A stretch of DNA of 64,000 nt from contig NZ_JAJPWV010000003.1 of the NCBI RefSeq assembly GCF_021215455.1, forward strand, positions 310,001 to 374,000, read 5' to 3'. Source of the stretch: Mucilaginibacter roseus (GTDB lineage: Bacteria > Bacteroidota > Bacteroidia > Sphingobacteriales > Sphingobacteriaceae). Positions 9,132-18,341 of this stretch are shown here, one piece after another; positions within the stretch are counted from its first letter, which is position 1; each line of letters begins with the position of its first letter. Under the pieces are notes generated by a model. The model was given only the letters and a program-made list of their open reading frames with translations, was not told where the DNA came from and made no database searches. Both the position numbers and the translations under genes were made by a program.

Positions 9132-11102
9132 ATGAAAACGATTAAAAACAAAACCTACAGATTTAAAGCGGCTGGCATCAACTTAACCGTACTGTGCATA
9201 GTTGCGCTGCTATCCGGTTCGTGCAAAAAATACCTGGATATAGTACCGGATAATGTTGCGACGATTGACAACGCTTTTACCCTGCGCAACGAGGCAGAGA
9301 AGTTTTTATTTACCTGCTACTCATACTTACCAAAGGACGGCAATCCGTTATACAATGCCGGCTACATGACTGGTGACGAGGTATGGACCTCGTTAGAAGA
9401 ACGCGAATTTATAGCGTATGGCTGGCGCGCGGCACGTGGTGGCCAAAATGCAGCAGAACCTTACATGGATGCCTGGAATGGCCGGTATTCAGGTGGAGGC
9501 CCCGGCGACAACTATGGCTTATATAAAGCCATACGTAACTGCAACATTTTTATTGAAAACGTGCAGGATTTATCGAAGGTACCTGATTTGACTATAGACG
9601 AGCGCCAGCGCTGGTTGGCCGAAGTGAAATTTTTAAAAGCGTATTACAATTTTTACCTGATGCGCATGTATGGGCCTATACCTATTGTTGATAAAAACCT
9701 GGAGATAAGCGCGCCCGAAGGTGAGGTACGTATTAAAAGGCAACCGTTTGATAATTGTGTAGATTACGCAGTTAATTTGATCGACGAAGCGTTACCTAAT
9801 TTACCAACCATAATTACTGATCGTACAACTGAGCTGGGCCGTATTACAAAGCCCATCGCACTTGCGGTAAAAGCCAAGTTACTGCTGATGGCTGCCAGTC
9901 CGTTATTTAATGGCAACCCTGATTATGCTGACTTTAAAGATAAAGATGGCGTTAACCTGTTTAACCCGGCTTATGATCAGAGCAAATGGCAAAAAGCCGC
10001 TGATGCTGCTAAAGCCGCTATTGACGCGTCAGAAGCTGCCGGTTTTAAGCTTTACCAGTTTCCGGGTACTACTTTTAAACTATCTGATACCACCTTGCGC
10101 CAGCTAACAATTAAAGGTGCTGTTACCGAGCGTTTCGGGTTAAACCTTGAACATGTATGGGCTAACCCAAACAGCCGTACGTTTGAGTTGCAGCGCTTTG
10201 CCATGCCGCGTTTAACGGCTGATGTGGTTGTGGGCAGCGCGCGCCAGCAATTGGCGCCGCCTATTAAAATAGCCGAAATGTTTTACTCACGCAATGGTGT
10301 ACCCATCACTGAGGACAAAACGCTTGACTTTACAAATAGGTACAGCCTACGTACCGCGACAAAAAGTGAGCGTTTCTACATTAAAGAAGGCTTTACCACT
10401 GCACGTATAAACTTTGACCGCGAGCCACGCTTTTATGCTGACCTTGGCTTTGATGGTGGCATATGGTATAAATACGATAGCCCGACCAACTCTGATGAAG
10501 GCACTTTCGTGCTCGAAGCTAAATCAACAGATATTGCCGGTGCCAACAACTTCGGCTGGTATAACGAGACTGGATATTTCATCAAAAAAGTAGTTGACTG
10601 GAATATGATCAACGGTAAAAACGGTGCCACTTACCGCGAGTACCCATGGCCGGAGATCAGACTGGCTGATATTTATTTGATGTATGCAGAAGCGCTGAAT
10701 GAAACTTTAGCAGCGCCGAACGCGGATGTATTTAATTATGTTAACCGTATACGTACACGCGCCGGACTGCCATCGGTTCAGGATTCATGGACCAATTTTT
10801 CAACCAACCCAACCAAGTATTTAAGCAAGGATGGCATGCGCGAAATCATCCAGCGTGAACGCATGATTGAACTTGCTTTTGAAGGCAGCCGCTATTGGGA
10901 CATATTAAGATGGAAAAGAGCCAGCGAGTTAATGAATCAGCCTATTACCGGATGGAGCGTTTACCAAAGCACTACTGCCGATTACTATCGTGTACGTACC
11001 ATTTTTTCGCAAAACTTTGTTGCCCCGCGCGATTACCTGTGGCCGATACGAACTTATGACATCACAATCAACCCGAACTTAGTACAAAACCCGGGATGGT
11101 AA
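9132..11102 (+). CDS. SusD/RagB-family nutrient-binding lipoprotein
   Basis: 656 residues, at the long end for this family. A lipoprotein signal ends LLSGSC with Cys at residue 31. The helical TPR-like N-terminal half has the usual LYKAIRNCNIFIENV and RWLAEVKFLKAYYNFYLMRMYGPIPI stretches; the C-terminal half has the SusD hallmarks IRLADIYLMYAEALNE and IIQRERMIELAFEGSRYWDILRWKR. It would be anchored on the outer face of the outer membrane and form a lidded complex with the SusC encoded 19 bases upstream. The extra length falls in the middle and C-terminal loops, where ligand contacts lie. Substrate not predictable from sequence alone. Confidence 0.95.
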   Translation: MKTIKNKTYRFKAAGINLTVLCIVALLSGSCKKYLDIVPDNVATIDNAFTLRNEAEKFLFTCYSYLPKDGNPLYNAGYMTGDEVWTSLEEREFIAYGWRAARGGQNAAEPYMDAWNGRYSGGGPGDNYGLYKAIRNCNIFIENVQDLSKVPDLTIDERQRWLAEVKFLKAYYNFYLMRMYGPIPIVDKNLEISAPEGEVRIKRQPFDNCVDYAVNLIDEALPNLPTIITDRTTELGRITKPIALAVKAKLLLMAASPLFNGNPDYADFKDKDGVNLFNPAYDQSKWQKAADAAKAAIDASEAAGFKLYQFPGTTFKLSDTTLRQLTIKGAVTERFGLNLEHVWANPNSRTFELQRFAMPRLTADVVVGSARQQLAPPIKIAEMFYSRNGVPITEDKTLDFTNRYSLRTATKSERFYIKEGFTTARINFDREPRFYADLGFDGGIWYKYDSPTNSDEGTFVLEAKSTDIAGANNFGWYNETGYFIKKVVDWNMINGKNGATYREYPWPEIRLADIYLMYAEALNETLAAPNADVFNYVNRIRTRAGLPSVQDSWTNFSTNPTKYLSKDGMREIIQRERMIELAFEGSRYWDILRWKRASELMNQPITGWSVYQSTTADYYRVRTIFSQNFVAPRDYLWPIRTYDITINPNLVQNPGW

Positions 11103-11115
11103 CCCTTTAATTATT

Positions 11116-12321
11116 ATGATCATGAAAAAAAATATAATAGCAGTGCTTTTTGCCGTATTTACGGCCGGAGCTTTATTATACAGCTGCAAGCAGGATGTAA
11201 TAGGCCCGCTTGAAAAAAACACCAATGCGCCCGGACAGATATCAAACGTATCGGTAACCAATGGCCCGGGCAATGCAACCATTTCCTATATTTTACCGAA
11301 GGATAAAGACTTGCTTTATGTTAAGGCTATCTACTCATTAGCCAATGGGCAGGTAATGGAAGTAAAATCATCATACTATGGCAGCAAGCTGGTAGTAGAA
11401 GGCTTTGGAGACACCTCGCAGCATGAGGTAAAATTATATGCTGTTAACCGCAGCGAAGTAACATCGGCACCTACAATAGTTACTGTTAAGCCGCTTGAAA
11501 ACCCAATATGGGGCGTTTACCGCAGCCTTGAAATTTTGCCTGATTTTGGCGGGATCAACTTCAAAGCCAATAACCCGGATAAGGCTAATCTATCTATCGA
11601 AGTTTTTGTAGAAAAGAATGGCAAACTTGAGCCCACGGCAAAAAACATATATACCTCTGCTGCTGAAGTAAACCAGTCTATCCGCGGGTTTGATACGCTG
11701 AAACAGAATTTTGCGATAACCATTCGCGACCGCTGGCTGAATTATACCGATACACTCACGGTAAGCCTCACGCCTTTGTTTGAGACAGCCATATCAAAAA
11801 GCACATATAAAGAGGTGATACTACCCGGCGATTCGCCACAGCAATACGGTGGCACCGGCATTAGCAAAATGTGGGATGGTAATATTATCGACTGGCCAAG
11901 CGTATGCCTTACCAGCACCGCTACAACATTACCGCAATGGGTTACTTTTGATATTGGCGTACCTACCACACTCAGCCGCATCACAATCTGGGATTATCCG
12001 GAATATCTGAACCAGGGCCGTACATACTTTTACGGCGGCAACCTTAAGGATTTTGAAATATGGGGATCTGACAATCCTCCGGCTAATGGCAGCTTTGATA
12101 ATTGGGTACTGCTGGGCAAATTCACGTCTAAAAAACCATCCGGAAGCGCTTACGGCGTACAAACTAATGAGGATTATGCTTACGCTAACGCGGGTATTAG
12201 CTACAACTTTCCGGTTGGCTCTAAAAAAGTACGCTATCTGCGTATCAAATCAAATAAAAACTGGCAGGGAACTTCGTTCATGAGCGTATCTGAGGTACAG
12301 GTATACGGTGATCCACGATAA
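11116..12321 (+). CDS. Surface lipoprotein with DUF4959, DUF5126 and DUF5000 regions
   Basis: About 401 residues. A lipoprotein signal ends LLYSC (Cys 24). The architecture matches the three-part Bacteroidota family: an Fn3-like DUF4959 at about 40-130 (PGQISNVSVTNGPGNATISY), a DUF5126 middle domain at about 130-235 (WGVYRSLEILPDFGGINF) and a C-terminal DUF5000 at about 245-400 that looks like an F5/8-type C (galactose-binding-like) beta-sandwich, with WVTFDIGVPTTLSRITIWD and VRYLRIKSNKNWQG. Such proteins are encoded next to SusC/SusD and are thought to be surface binding proteins. Two ATGs (11116 and 11122) are equally possible. It follows SusD by 13 bases. Confidence 0.85.
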   Translation: MIMKKNIIAVLFAVFTAGALLYSCKQDVIGPLEKNTNAPGQISNVSVTNGPGNATISYILPKDKDLLYVKAIYSLANGQVMEVKSSYYGSKLVVEGFGDTSQHEVKLYAVNRSEVTSAPTIVTVKPLENPIWGVYRSLEILPDFGGINFKANNPDKANLSIEVFVEKNGKLEPTAKNIYTSAAEVNQSIRGFDTLKQNFAITIRDRWLNYTDTLTVSLTPLFETAISKSTYKEVILPGDSPQQYGGTGISKMWDGNIIDWPSVCLTSTATTLPQWVTFDIGVPTTLSRITIWDYPEYLNQGRTYFYGGNLKDFEIWGSDNPPANGSFDNWVLLGKFTSKKPSGSAYGVQTNEDYAYANAGISYNFPVGSKKVRYLRIKSNKNWQGTSFMSVSEVQVYGDPR

Positions 12322-12346
12322 CAGACAAGCCTAAATGATTATAAAC

Positions 12347-13552
12347 ATGAAAAAATATTTGCTTACAAAACTATCAGCCTGCCTGCTTTTGCTGGCAATG
12401 CTGGCAGCCTGCAAAAAGCAGGACGACTATAAAAAGTTTGTAGAAGGTGGCGAGATATCATACACGGGAAAGATTGACTCGGTAAAAATACTCTCCGGAC
12501 ATAACCGCGTACTTATTAACGGATTATTTTTAGCTGATCCGAAAGTAACGTCACTTAAAATTTACTGGAATAACTATAAAGATTCGGTAACTGTGCCGGT
12601 TACACGTACCCAAACAGTTGATACCTTATCATACTTTGTTGAGAATTTAACCGAAGGCGTACAAAACTTTGTAATGTATACTTTTGATAATGATGGCAAC
12701 CGGTCAGTACCGGTATATAAAACCGGGCGGGTATACGGCGACCGGTATATAACATCACTATCAAACAGGCCGATCTCCTCAGCGCTTACCGGCTCTGACG
12801 GTGTTACGCGGATTGACTGGCTGGGTATGGACAGGCTGACCGGCGTTTTTGCTACCGAAGTAGAATATACTAATACCAGTAATCAAACGGTTACGGTACG
12901 TACCCCGATAGACTCAACAAAAACTATATTACCCAATTTTAAAACAAGCTCAGACATACGTTACCGTACCTTGTTTTTACCGGACACCATATCTATCGAT
13001 ACCTTCCGTACCGAATTTGTAACCCGCTACGTACCTCAATTTATTAATCAGGACGTTACAAGCATTTACCTTAAAAACACAGGATCCCCATTCAATGTAG
13101 GCGCGTATGATGGCCGCAGATGGGGTACCGTAGCCGACTGGACATCAAATGCCGGAGCCAAGAATATCAGCGGCGGCTACGGCGGTTACGAATATCGTGG
13201 CGGAGTAGGCGTGCTATCTTTTGAAGCAGGATGGGGTTTACCGGCGTTGAACAACGGACTTATCTACCAAACCATTACCCTGCCTGCAGGTATTTACAAA
13301 TTTGTATTAAATGATGTTGATCAAAATTCCGGCGGTAGCAGATTCATAGCAGTTGCTGAAGGCAATACACTGCCAAATGTTAGCGACATCACCTCATCAT
13401 CTATCGCCTTTGCCAACATTTCGGCAAAGGAGCTCAATTTTACCCTAACCGAGCAAAAAACAGTCTCGTTAGGCTTTGGGGTTACTATTGACGCGTCGGG
13501 CCAATATATTAAAATTAAAAGCGTAAGGCTTTATAAGCAATCTTACCAATAA
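12347..13552 (+). CDS. Surface lipoprotein with DUF4998 and DUF5013-like regions
   Basis: I start it at ATG 12347, giving MKKYLLTKLSACLLLLAMLAAC with the lipidated Cys at residue 22; an ATG 12 bases upstream adds only four residues. About 401 residues. The N-terminal half (about 30-210) matches DUF4998 (KIYWNNYKDSVTVPV, YTFDNDGNRSVPVY); the C-terminal part (about 235-400) is a jelly-roll-like domain of the DUF5013 sort ending in a beta-rich segment. Together with the preceding protein it forms the usual pair of accessory binding lipoproteins of a Sus-like locus. A strong terminator at 13567-13594 follows, so it is probably the last gene of the SusC transcript. Confidence 0.82.
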   Translation: MKKYLLTKLSACLLLLAMLAACKKQDDYKKFVEGGEISYTGKIDSVKILSGHNRVLINGLFLADPKVTSLKIYWNNYKDSVTVPVTRTQTVDTLSYFVENLTEGVQNFVMYTFDNDGNRSVPVYKTGRVYGDRYITSLSNRPISSALTGSDGVTRIDWLGMDRLTGVFATEVEYTNTSNQTVTVRTPIDSTKTILPNFKTSSDIRYRTLFLPDTISIDTFRTEFVTRYVPQFINQDVTSIYLKNTGSPFNVGAYDGRRWGTVADWTSNAGAKNISGGYGGYEYRGGVGVLSFEAGWGLPALNNGLIYQTITLPAGIYKFVLNDVDQNSGGSRFIAVAEGNTLPNVSDITSSSIAFANISAKELNFTLTEQKTVSLGFGVTIDASGQYIKIKSVRLYKQSYQ

Positions 13553-13566
13553 CCTTATCATAAAGC

Positions 13567-13599
13567 ATCCGGCGATTTACAAAAATCGCCGGATTTACT
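13567..13599 (+). terminator. Rho-independent terminator after the SusCD-lipoprotein unit
   Basis: A perfect 12-bp stem ATCCGGCGATTT (13567-13578) and its complement (13583-13594) with loop ACAA, followed by TTACTTTTT. It separates the four Sus-locus genes from the two metallopeptidase genes downstream. Confidence 0.85.
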
Positions 13600-13654
13600 T
13601 TTTAAAAGCCTAACAAATAATGCGGGGCTTTTCATCACCATTAAAACCAGAATT

Positions 13655-14899
13655 ATGAGTCGAAATTCACACCTGTATGCAACAGTGCTTGCACTGTTAC
13701 TAACCATACTTTCGTTTTCAAGCTGTAAAAAGCAGTCGGGTAGCACTAAAACTGATCCCGAACCTGTGAAAGTACCTGAAAAAACTGCTACCCTTACCAC
13801 AAGCCAGGTAATTGATATTACCACAACCAACGCAGTTGGCGGCGGAAAGCTCAGCAGCAAGGGCAGCTCAAACGTTACCGAACAGGGTGTATGCTGGGCT
13901 ACTAAACCAAACCCAACCATCAATGATAAAAAAGCCGGGGTATACAAAGTAAGCGGATCGGGTGATTTTACCAGCCAGATCAGCGGGCTTACCGCATCAA
14001 CAAAATATTATGTAAGGGCCTTTGCCGTTAACAAAGCCGGCATAGCCTATGGCGATCAGGTTGAATTCACCAGCGCCGACATAGCTGACGCAACCTTTAA
14101 TTTTGAACCACTTTATATGGTTGGCTCAACGGTTGCAGCGGCAGATGTTGAGGTGACTACTGATGGCGGCAACGCTATAAGCGAGCGTGGTATTTGCTGG
14201 GGCACCTCAACAAAACCAACAGTAAACGGCAGCAAAGTAAAGGACAGAGGTACCGGTACAGGCAAATTCCGGGCTACACTTTCGGGCTTGAGCGAAAAAA
14301 CCAATTACTATGCCCGTGCTTACGCAATTAACGCCAAAGGTGTTAGCTATAGCGCTGAGGTTACCTTCAAAACCATCGCCAAAGGTAATGTAACTTATAC
14401 CTTCAATAAATCGGCCAATCCAACTGCCGAAGAATTAGAAGCTTACGGCCGTTTACAGATAGCGATAGATAGTGCCACATGGTACCTTAATAATTATACA
14501 TCTGCAACCAAGCACGTTTACCTCAATTTGGTAGATGGAACGCCTACAGCCGACGCTAATAACCAGGGCTGGATGCGCTTTGGCACTAACCCTGGCTTTC
14601 AAAACATACGTACCATGCTGCATGAGCTTAATCACACACTCGGCACTGGAACATCGAACTGGTGGTGGTCACATAAGGAGAATGGCAAATTACAAGCACC
14701 AAGCGTAACCGCCATACTGCGCCTTATAGATAAAGACAATACCGTTATGCTGAATTGCGACGACATGCACTGGTGGCCTTACGGGCTTAACCAGAACAGT
14801 GAGGTTAGCTCGAGCTGGGATTATGTATACAACGCCATCATTATTGAAGCTATGCGTAAGGACGGGTTAACCGAATTCAGCGGCCCGTATCAGCCTTAA
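13655..14899 (+). CDS. Lipoprotein with two Fn3-like domains and a putative HExxH zinc metallopeptidase domain
   Basis: 414 residues. A lipoprotein signal ends SFSSC (Cys 24). Two consecutive homologous domains at about 45-130 and 135-222 each carry the pattern GVCW/GICW, KPT, SGL...YYVRAFAVN/YYARAYAIN, resembling fibronectin type III. The C-terminal 190 residues contain HELNH at 323-327, the zinc-binding HExxH signature of gluzincin/metzincin-type peptidases, and a conserved HWWPYGLN with His 372. The same domain is found in the next gene (HELGH and HIWPYGLN, identical spacing), but with a different N-terminus. Catalysis is inferred from the motif only, and the third metal ligand is a guess. 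It is not a recognised M60 protein. Substrate may be a surface protein or glycoprotein. Confidence 0.75.
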   Translation: MSRNSHLYATVLALLLTILSFSSCKKQSGSTKTDPEPVKVPEKTATLTTSQVIDITTTNAVGGGKLSSKGSSNVTEQGVCWATKPNPTINDKKAGVYKVSGSGDFTSQISGLTASTKYYVRAFAVNKAGIAYGDQVEFTSADIADATFNFEPLYMVGSTVAAADVEVTTDGGNAISERGICWGTSTKPTVNGSKVKDRGTGTGKFRATLSGLSEKTNYYARAYAINAKGVSYSAEVTFKTIAKGNVTYTFNKSANPTAEELEAYGRLQIAIDSATWYLNNYTSATKHVYLNLVDGTPTADANNQGWMRFGTNPGFQNIRTMLHELNHTLGTGTSNWWWSHKENGKLQAPSVTAILRLIDKDNTVMLNCDDMHWWPYGLNQNSEVSSSWDYVYNAIIIEAMRKDGLTEFSGPYQP

Positions 14900-14955
14900 T
14901 AATATTGATTGCTGTTTGCTTTATTCTTTTGAAATTATTAACCAATCTATAAATT

Positions 14956-16050
14956 ATGAAAACTCAAATTTTTTCGAGAAGCTTTTTAGCTGCTGTGCTT
15001 GGATTTGCTTTTTTAACAACGGGCTGCAAAAAAAACGCGGTATCCCCCGGTAACACCAACACCGGTACGCCAAAGGGTATTGAAGTAAAGAGCAGGCTAA
15101 GTGCGGTACCTTCAACAGAAACATTGCAAACAGCGGGCAATGGCACATTTTACATTGTAAACCGCAAAAGCGGCAAAGCACTTGATGTATCGGGCTTTGC
15201 TACGGCCGACGGATCGAACGTAATTCAATACGGCGGTACCGGCGCTACCAATCAACGGTTTACGCTCACGCAACTCACCGGTGGCTATTACTCCGTTATT
15301 GGTGTGCATAGCGGCAAGGGATTGCAAATTGACCAGGCCAGTACAGCTGATGGCGGCGACCTGAGCATTGGCACTTATACCGGTGCGCTACACCAGCAGT
15401 GGCAGTTCATTTCAATTGGTAATGGCTATTACCGTATAGTGAACCGGAATAGCGGTAAAGACCTGGACGTTTATAACCAATCAATAGATGATGCTGCGGA
15501 GATTAAACAATGGGGCTATTGGGGTGGCGAAAACCAGCAATGGGCACTGCTGACCACAAATGCAGGCGGACAACTGGGATGGCAGTTCAGCTCAACGGCC
15601 AATATACCCGCTGACGCCCTGAGCAGGATTACCGCGGCTATGAACGATGCTTGCTCCCGGTATAACGCCGGCGCCGCCTGGCCGGCACGCACGGTTTCGG
15701 TTGAGTACAACACCGGTGTACAAACCGCTGATGCCAATTCATCAAGCAACAACATTCGCTTCGGCCCGAGTGAAAGCTATCAAAATACCTGTACTGCCAT
15801 GCATGAGCTCGGGCATATTTGGGGCATTGGCCAAACCGGTGGCTTTTATTCCAACATTGCGTCATCAGGGCAGTTCACAGGCGCAAACACGGTTGCGGTA
15901 ATTAAAATTTTTGATGGTGCTAATGGGGTAATTAATACCGGCGGTGGCCATATTTGGCCTTACGGACTTAATTACGACAACGAATGGTCGGACGCGAATG
16001 CCTTCAGGCATGTAAAAATTGTGAACGCGATGCGTGCTGATGGTATGTAA
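14956..16050 (+). CDS. Lipoprotein with ricin-type beta-trefoil lectin and a putative HExxH zinc metallopeptidase domain
   Basis: 364 residues. A lipoprotein signal ends LTTGC (Cys 24). Residues about 57-200 form a ricin-like trefoil with three repeats marked by RKSGKALDV/HSGKGLQID/RNSGKDLDV and QRF/QQW/QQW. The C-terminal domain (about 203-364) is homologous to that of the previous gene: HELGHIWGIG at 283-292, HIWPYGLNYDNEW with His 332, and a final NAMRADGM. The HExxH-to-second-His distance (49 residues) is the same in both. A lectin fused to a peptidase domain suggests binding to glycosylated material. It lies 56 bases after its paralogue and before a strong terminator. Confidence 0.78.
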   Translation: MKTQIFSRSFLAAVLGFAFLTTGCKKNAVSPGNTNTGTPKGIEVKSRLSAVPSTETLQTAGNGTFYIVNRKSGKALDVSGFATADGSNVIQYGGTGATNQRFTLTQLTGGYYSVIGVHSGKGLQIDQASTADGGDLSIGTYTGALHQQWQFISIGNGYYRIVNRNSGKDLDVYNQSIDDAAEIKQWGYWGGENQQWALLTTNAGGQLGWQFSSTANIPADALSRITAAMNDACSRYNAGAAWPARTVSVEYNTGVQTADANSSSNNIRFGPSESYQNTCTAMHELGHIWGIGQTGGFYSNIASSGQFTGANTVAVIKIFDGANGVINTGGGHIWPYGLNYDNEWSDANAFRHVKIVNAMRADGM

Positions 16051-16073
16051 ATGAATATTCAAGAATAAAAAAA

Positions 16074-16101
16074 CAAAAAGCGCTCTCCGGAGCGCTTTTT
16101 G
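16074..16101. terminator. Strong bidirectional terminator
   Basis: A perfect 12-bp stem CAAAAAGCGCTC (16074-16085) and its complement (16090-16101) with loop TCCG; A-rich on the left, T-rich on the right. It closes the plus-strand metallopeptidase unit and could also serve the minus-strand gene ending at 16213. Confidence 0.88.
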
Positions 16102-16212
16102 TTTTGCGTAAGGATTGAGGTGAAGTATTCTCAGCTATAAAGCTTGCTTCATTCGGTTTTAAATACCCCGCAGGCTTGCCGTGCAATGCGCTGCGGGGCC
16201 GCAACCGCTACG

Positions 16213-16680
16213 TTACATCTCTTTATCGTCAAACATTTTAGCGTCGCGGGTATTTTTTTGTACGGCAATGGCCGAGAACATGCTCAGGCAAAATGCCATA
16301 GCGTAAAAACCTTTTTCACTTAGCAGCATATCTGCATTCCACAGACCGATAGTGAGCAATACCATCGCAGCTATAGTAGCAAACCAGCTCAGGCCGTAAT
16401 AAAGCTCAGATACCGTGAGCCCTTCAGCCCTGTCACGCACGCTTTTTTGTACCGATATTACGGCGAACAGGCCGAACAGCAGTATGGTAAAGTAGTAGCC
16501 TTTTTCGTTCAACTGCATATCAGCATTCCACAGTCCTATTATAAAGGCGAGTATGCCGGTTAACAATGCAAACCACGATGCGCCTATAAATGCACCGGTT
16601 GGTTTAAATGGGTTTCTAACTTTTTCGCCCTGTTTTATAAGTGGTGAAAACTCTTCTGTTTTGTGTTGTAGCGGTTCCAT
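16213..16680 (-). CDS. yiaA: YiaA/YiaB-family inner-membrane protein
   Basis: 155 residues with four predicted membrane helices arranged as two similar halves. Each half has the signature WF(A/T)...IIGLWNADM.L.EKG(Y/F)Y, where the YiaAB domain normally occurs (about 28-85 and 92-148). The end is charged and cytoplasmic (KNTRDAKMFDDKEM). The role of YiaA proteins is not established. It stands alone on the minus strand, divergent from the gene at 16803. Confidence 0.88.
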   Translation of the reverse strand: MEPLQHKTEEFSPLIKQGEKVRNPFKPTGAFIGASWFALLTGILAFIIGLWNADMQLNEKGYYFTILLFGLFAVISVQKSVRDRAEGLTVSELYYGLSWFATIAAMVLLTIGLWNADMLLSEKGFYAMAFCLSMFSAIAVQKNTRDAKMFDDKEM

Positions 16681-16749
16681 TTTTATTTTGTTTTAATGAT
16701 TAATATGGAAGCAAATGTGCGCCTCAAAATTCATCCGGTAAAGTTATAA

Positions 16750-16783
16750 TTGCATCAAAACTGACGATATAAGTATATATTTG
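16750..16783 (+). promoter_or_regulatory. Candidate Bacteroidota sigma-A promoter for the 16803 gene
   Basis: TATATTTG at 16776-16783 fits the -7 consensus TAnnTTTG exactly, with a TTG at 16750-16752 23 bases upstream as the -33 element. The ATG at 16803 follows 19 bases later, giving a short leader. Confidence 0.45.
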
Positions 16784-16802
16784 AGCTATTGATATCACGC
16801 AC

Positions 16803-18341
16803 ATGGATTCACTTTCAGCACTGGTTGACTTGTTGGATAACACTGACAAAAAGCTTTTCCGGAATTTTTTACAGCAGAAAAACAAACGGTACGACGTAAA
16901 AAATCTGCGATTATTAAATTTGATTGAAACTGACGATATAAATGGTATAAATAAGCTTTATAAATCTTCAAAAAATAAAGACGCTTATCATGCTTTAAGG
17001 AAAAGGCTACAGGATAACCTGCTGGTTTTTTTATCGCAAAAAACATTTGAGCGTAACCAGTCCGGCGCTTACGAAGCGTTGCGCCTGCTTGTTGTGGGCC
17101 GCTATTTACTGGAAAATGATCTGCCTTTGATAGCTTTTAAAAATTTGGCGAAGGCCGAACGGCTGGCTGAAAGCCTGGAGCAATTTAATATGCTGAATGA
17201 GTTGCTTTTGCTTAAAATGCAGTATGCACATGTGCCGGGTGCCGAGCATCTGGATGTTTTGACCGCCAGGTTTATGCAAAATCAGTCGGCTATGCAGCGT
17301 GAGGCGAAATTGAATATGGCCTATGCATTTTTACGGCAGGAGCTGCAGCAGATACACCTGAAAGGCAAGGTGGTTAATTTATCATCGTTGATGATATCCG
17401 TAGTCCGTAAATACAAAATTTCACGGCAGGATCTGCTCACCTTTAAATCTATTTATCAAATACTGTTTATCGCAAATGAGTATGCCGCCATACAACAAAA
17501 TTACCGGTTAATAGCGCGTTACATCGCGCGAACAGATGAGTTTATTCAAAAGCAATCGCTCGCAAAGCATTCCTATCTGTTTTATCATATTGGCATACTG
17601 TATTTCATGGCTAACTTTTATCTGCGCACAGGCGATTTTGTAAAAAGTACCGCCGGCCTCGATAAAATGGCGGCATTGATGAAAATGGACGAACGGCATC
17701 AGGCACAGTATTACCATCGTCAGCAGTTGCTTGTTGCGCTTAACTGTTTTTTTGCAGGAGATGCCGCAGGGGCTATAACCGTTTTGCAGGGTGCATTGGC
17801 TATTAAAAAGCAAGCGGCTAAGCCTGAAGATGTTGAGGATTTACGTATTTGCCTGGCCATGGTATTAGCTATGTGTAATAAGCGTGAAAGCGTAAAACAA
17901 TTAATGCTGCTTGCCCGCACTGATGCCTGGCATGAAAAGCAATTGGGCATGTTATGGACTATTCGCAAAACACTAATGGAGATTTTGATACAGGCGCAAT
18001 TCTCAAACATTGAGCTGGCTATGGCAAGGATAAGCAGCTTTAGGCGGAGGTATAAAAAGTATCTGCTAAAGACCCGGGAAGATAAGGTGCTGCTATTTTT
18101 AAAATTAGTTGAGCAACACTTGCTAAAACCCGACTTAATATTTGACTTTAAATACAGGGCAAAGGTGTTAAGCTTGCTTAACGAGCCCGAGAGTAATGAT
18201 ATATTCACGCTAAGCTTTATTGCGTGGCTTATAGCACGCTGGGAGAAAAACACACCGCACGAGCTCGTGTTAAAATTGATGCGAAACGCCGATGCAAATC
18301 AATTTAAAATACGTTACCCGGGCAATGGAAAGCTTACATAA
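16803..18341 (+). CDS. Conserved helical protein of unknown function
   Basis: 512 residues, no signal peptide and no membrane helix, so cytoplasmic. The N-terminus has a short helical domain (SALVDLLDNTDKKLFRNFL, then DAYHALRKRLQDNLLVFL) and the rest is a series of amphipathic helix pairs suggestive of degenerate TPR-like repeats (for example AFKNLAKAERLAESLEQFN and a run at about 300-350). I know similar proteins only as uncharacterised Bacteroidota proteins. The gene begins just after a good promoter and ends 28 bases inside the convergent histidine kinase gene. No enzymatic motif is visible. Confidence 0.8.
   Translation: MDSLSALVDLLDNTDKKLFRNFLQQKNKRYDVKNLRLLNLIETDDINGINKLYKSSKNKDAYHALRKRLQDNLLVFLSQKTFERNQSGAYEALRLLVVGRYLLENDLPLIAFKNLAKAERLAESLEQFNMLNELLLLKMQYAHVPGAEHLDVLTARFMQNQSAMQREAKLNMAYAFLRQELQQIHLKGKVVNLSSLMISVVRKYKISRQDLLTFKSIYQILFIANEYAAIQQNYRLIARYIARTDEFIQKQSLAKHSYLFYHIGILYFMANFYLRTGDFVKSTAGLDKMAALMKMDERHQAQYYHRQQLLVALNCFFAGDAAGAITVLQGALAIKKQAAKPEDVEDLRICLAMVLAMCNKRESVKQLMLLARTDAWHEKQLGMLWTIRKTLMEILIQAQFSNIELAMARISSFRRRYKKYLLKTREDKVLLFLKLVEQHLLKPDLIFDFKYRAKVLSLLNEPESNDIFTLSFIAWLIARWEKNTPHELVLKLMRNADANQFKIRYPGNGKLT

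Noticed and set aside
13655..16050. Assignment of the HExxH proteins to the M60 mucin peptidase family
   Set aside because: M60 has HExGHx(8-28)E; here no such Glu spacing is evident and the conserved second His suggests another layout.
17720..18253. 177-codon open frame on the minus strand inside the 16803 gene
   Set aside because: Antisense shadow; no signal, domain or promoter.
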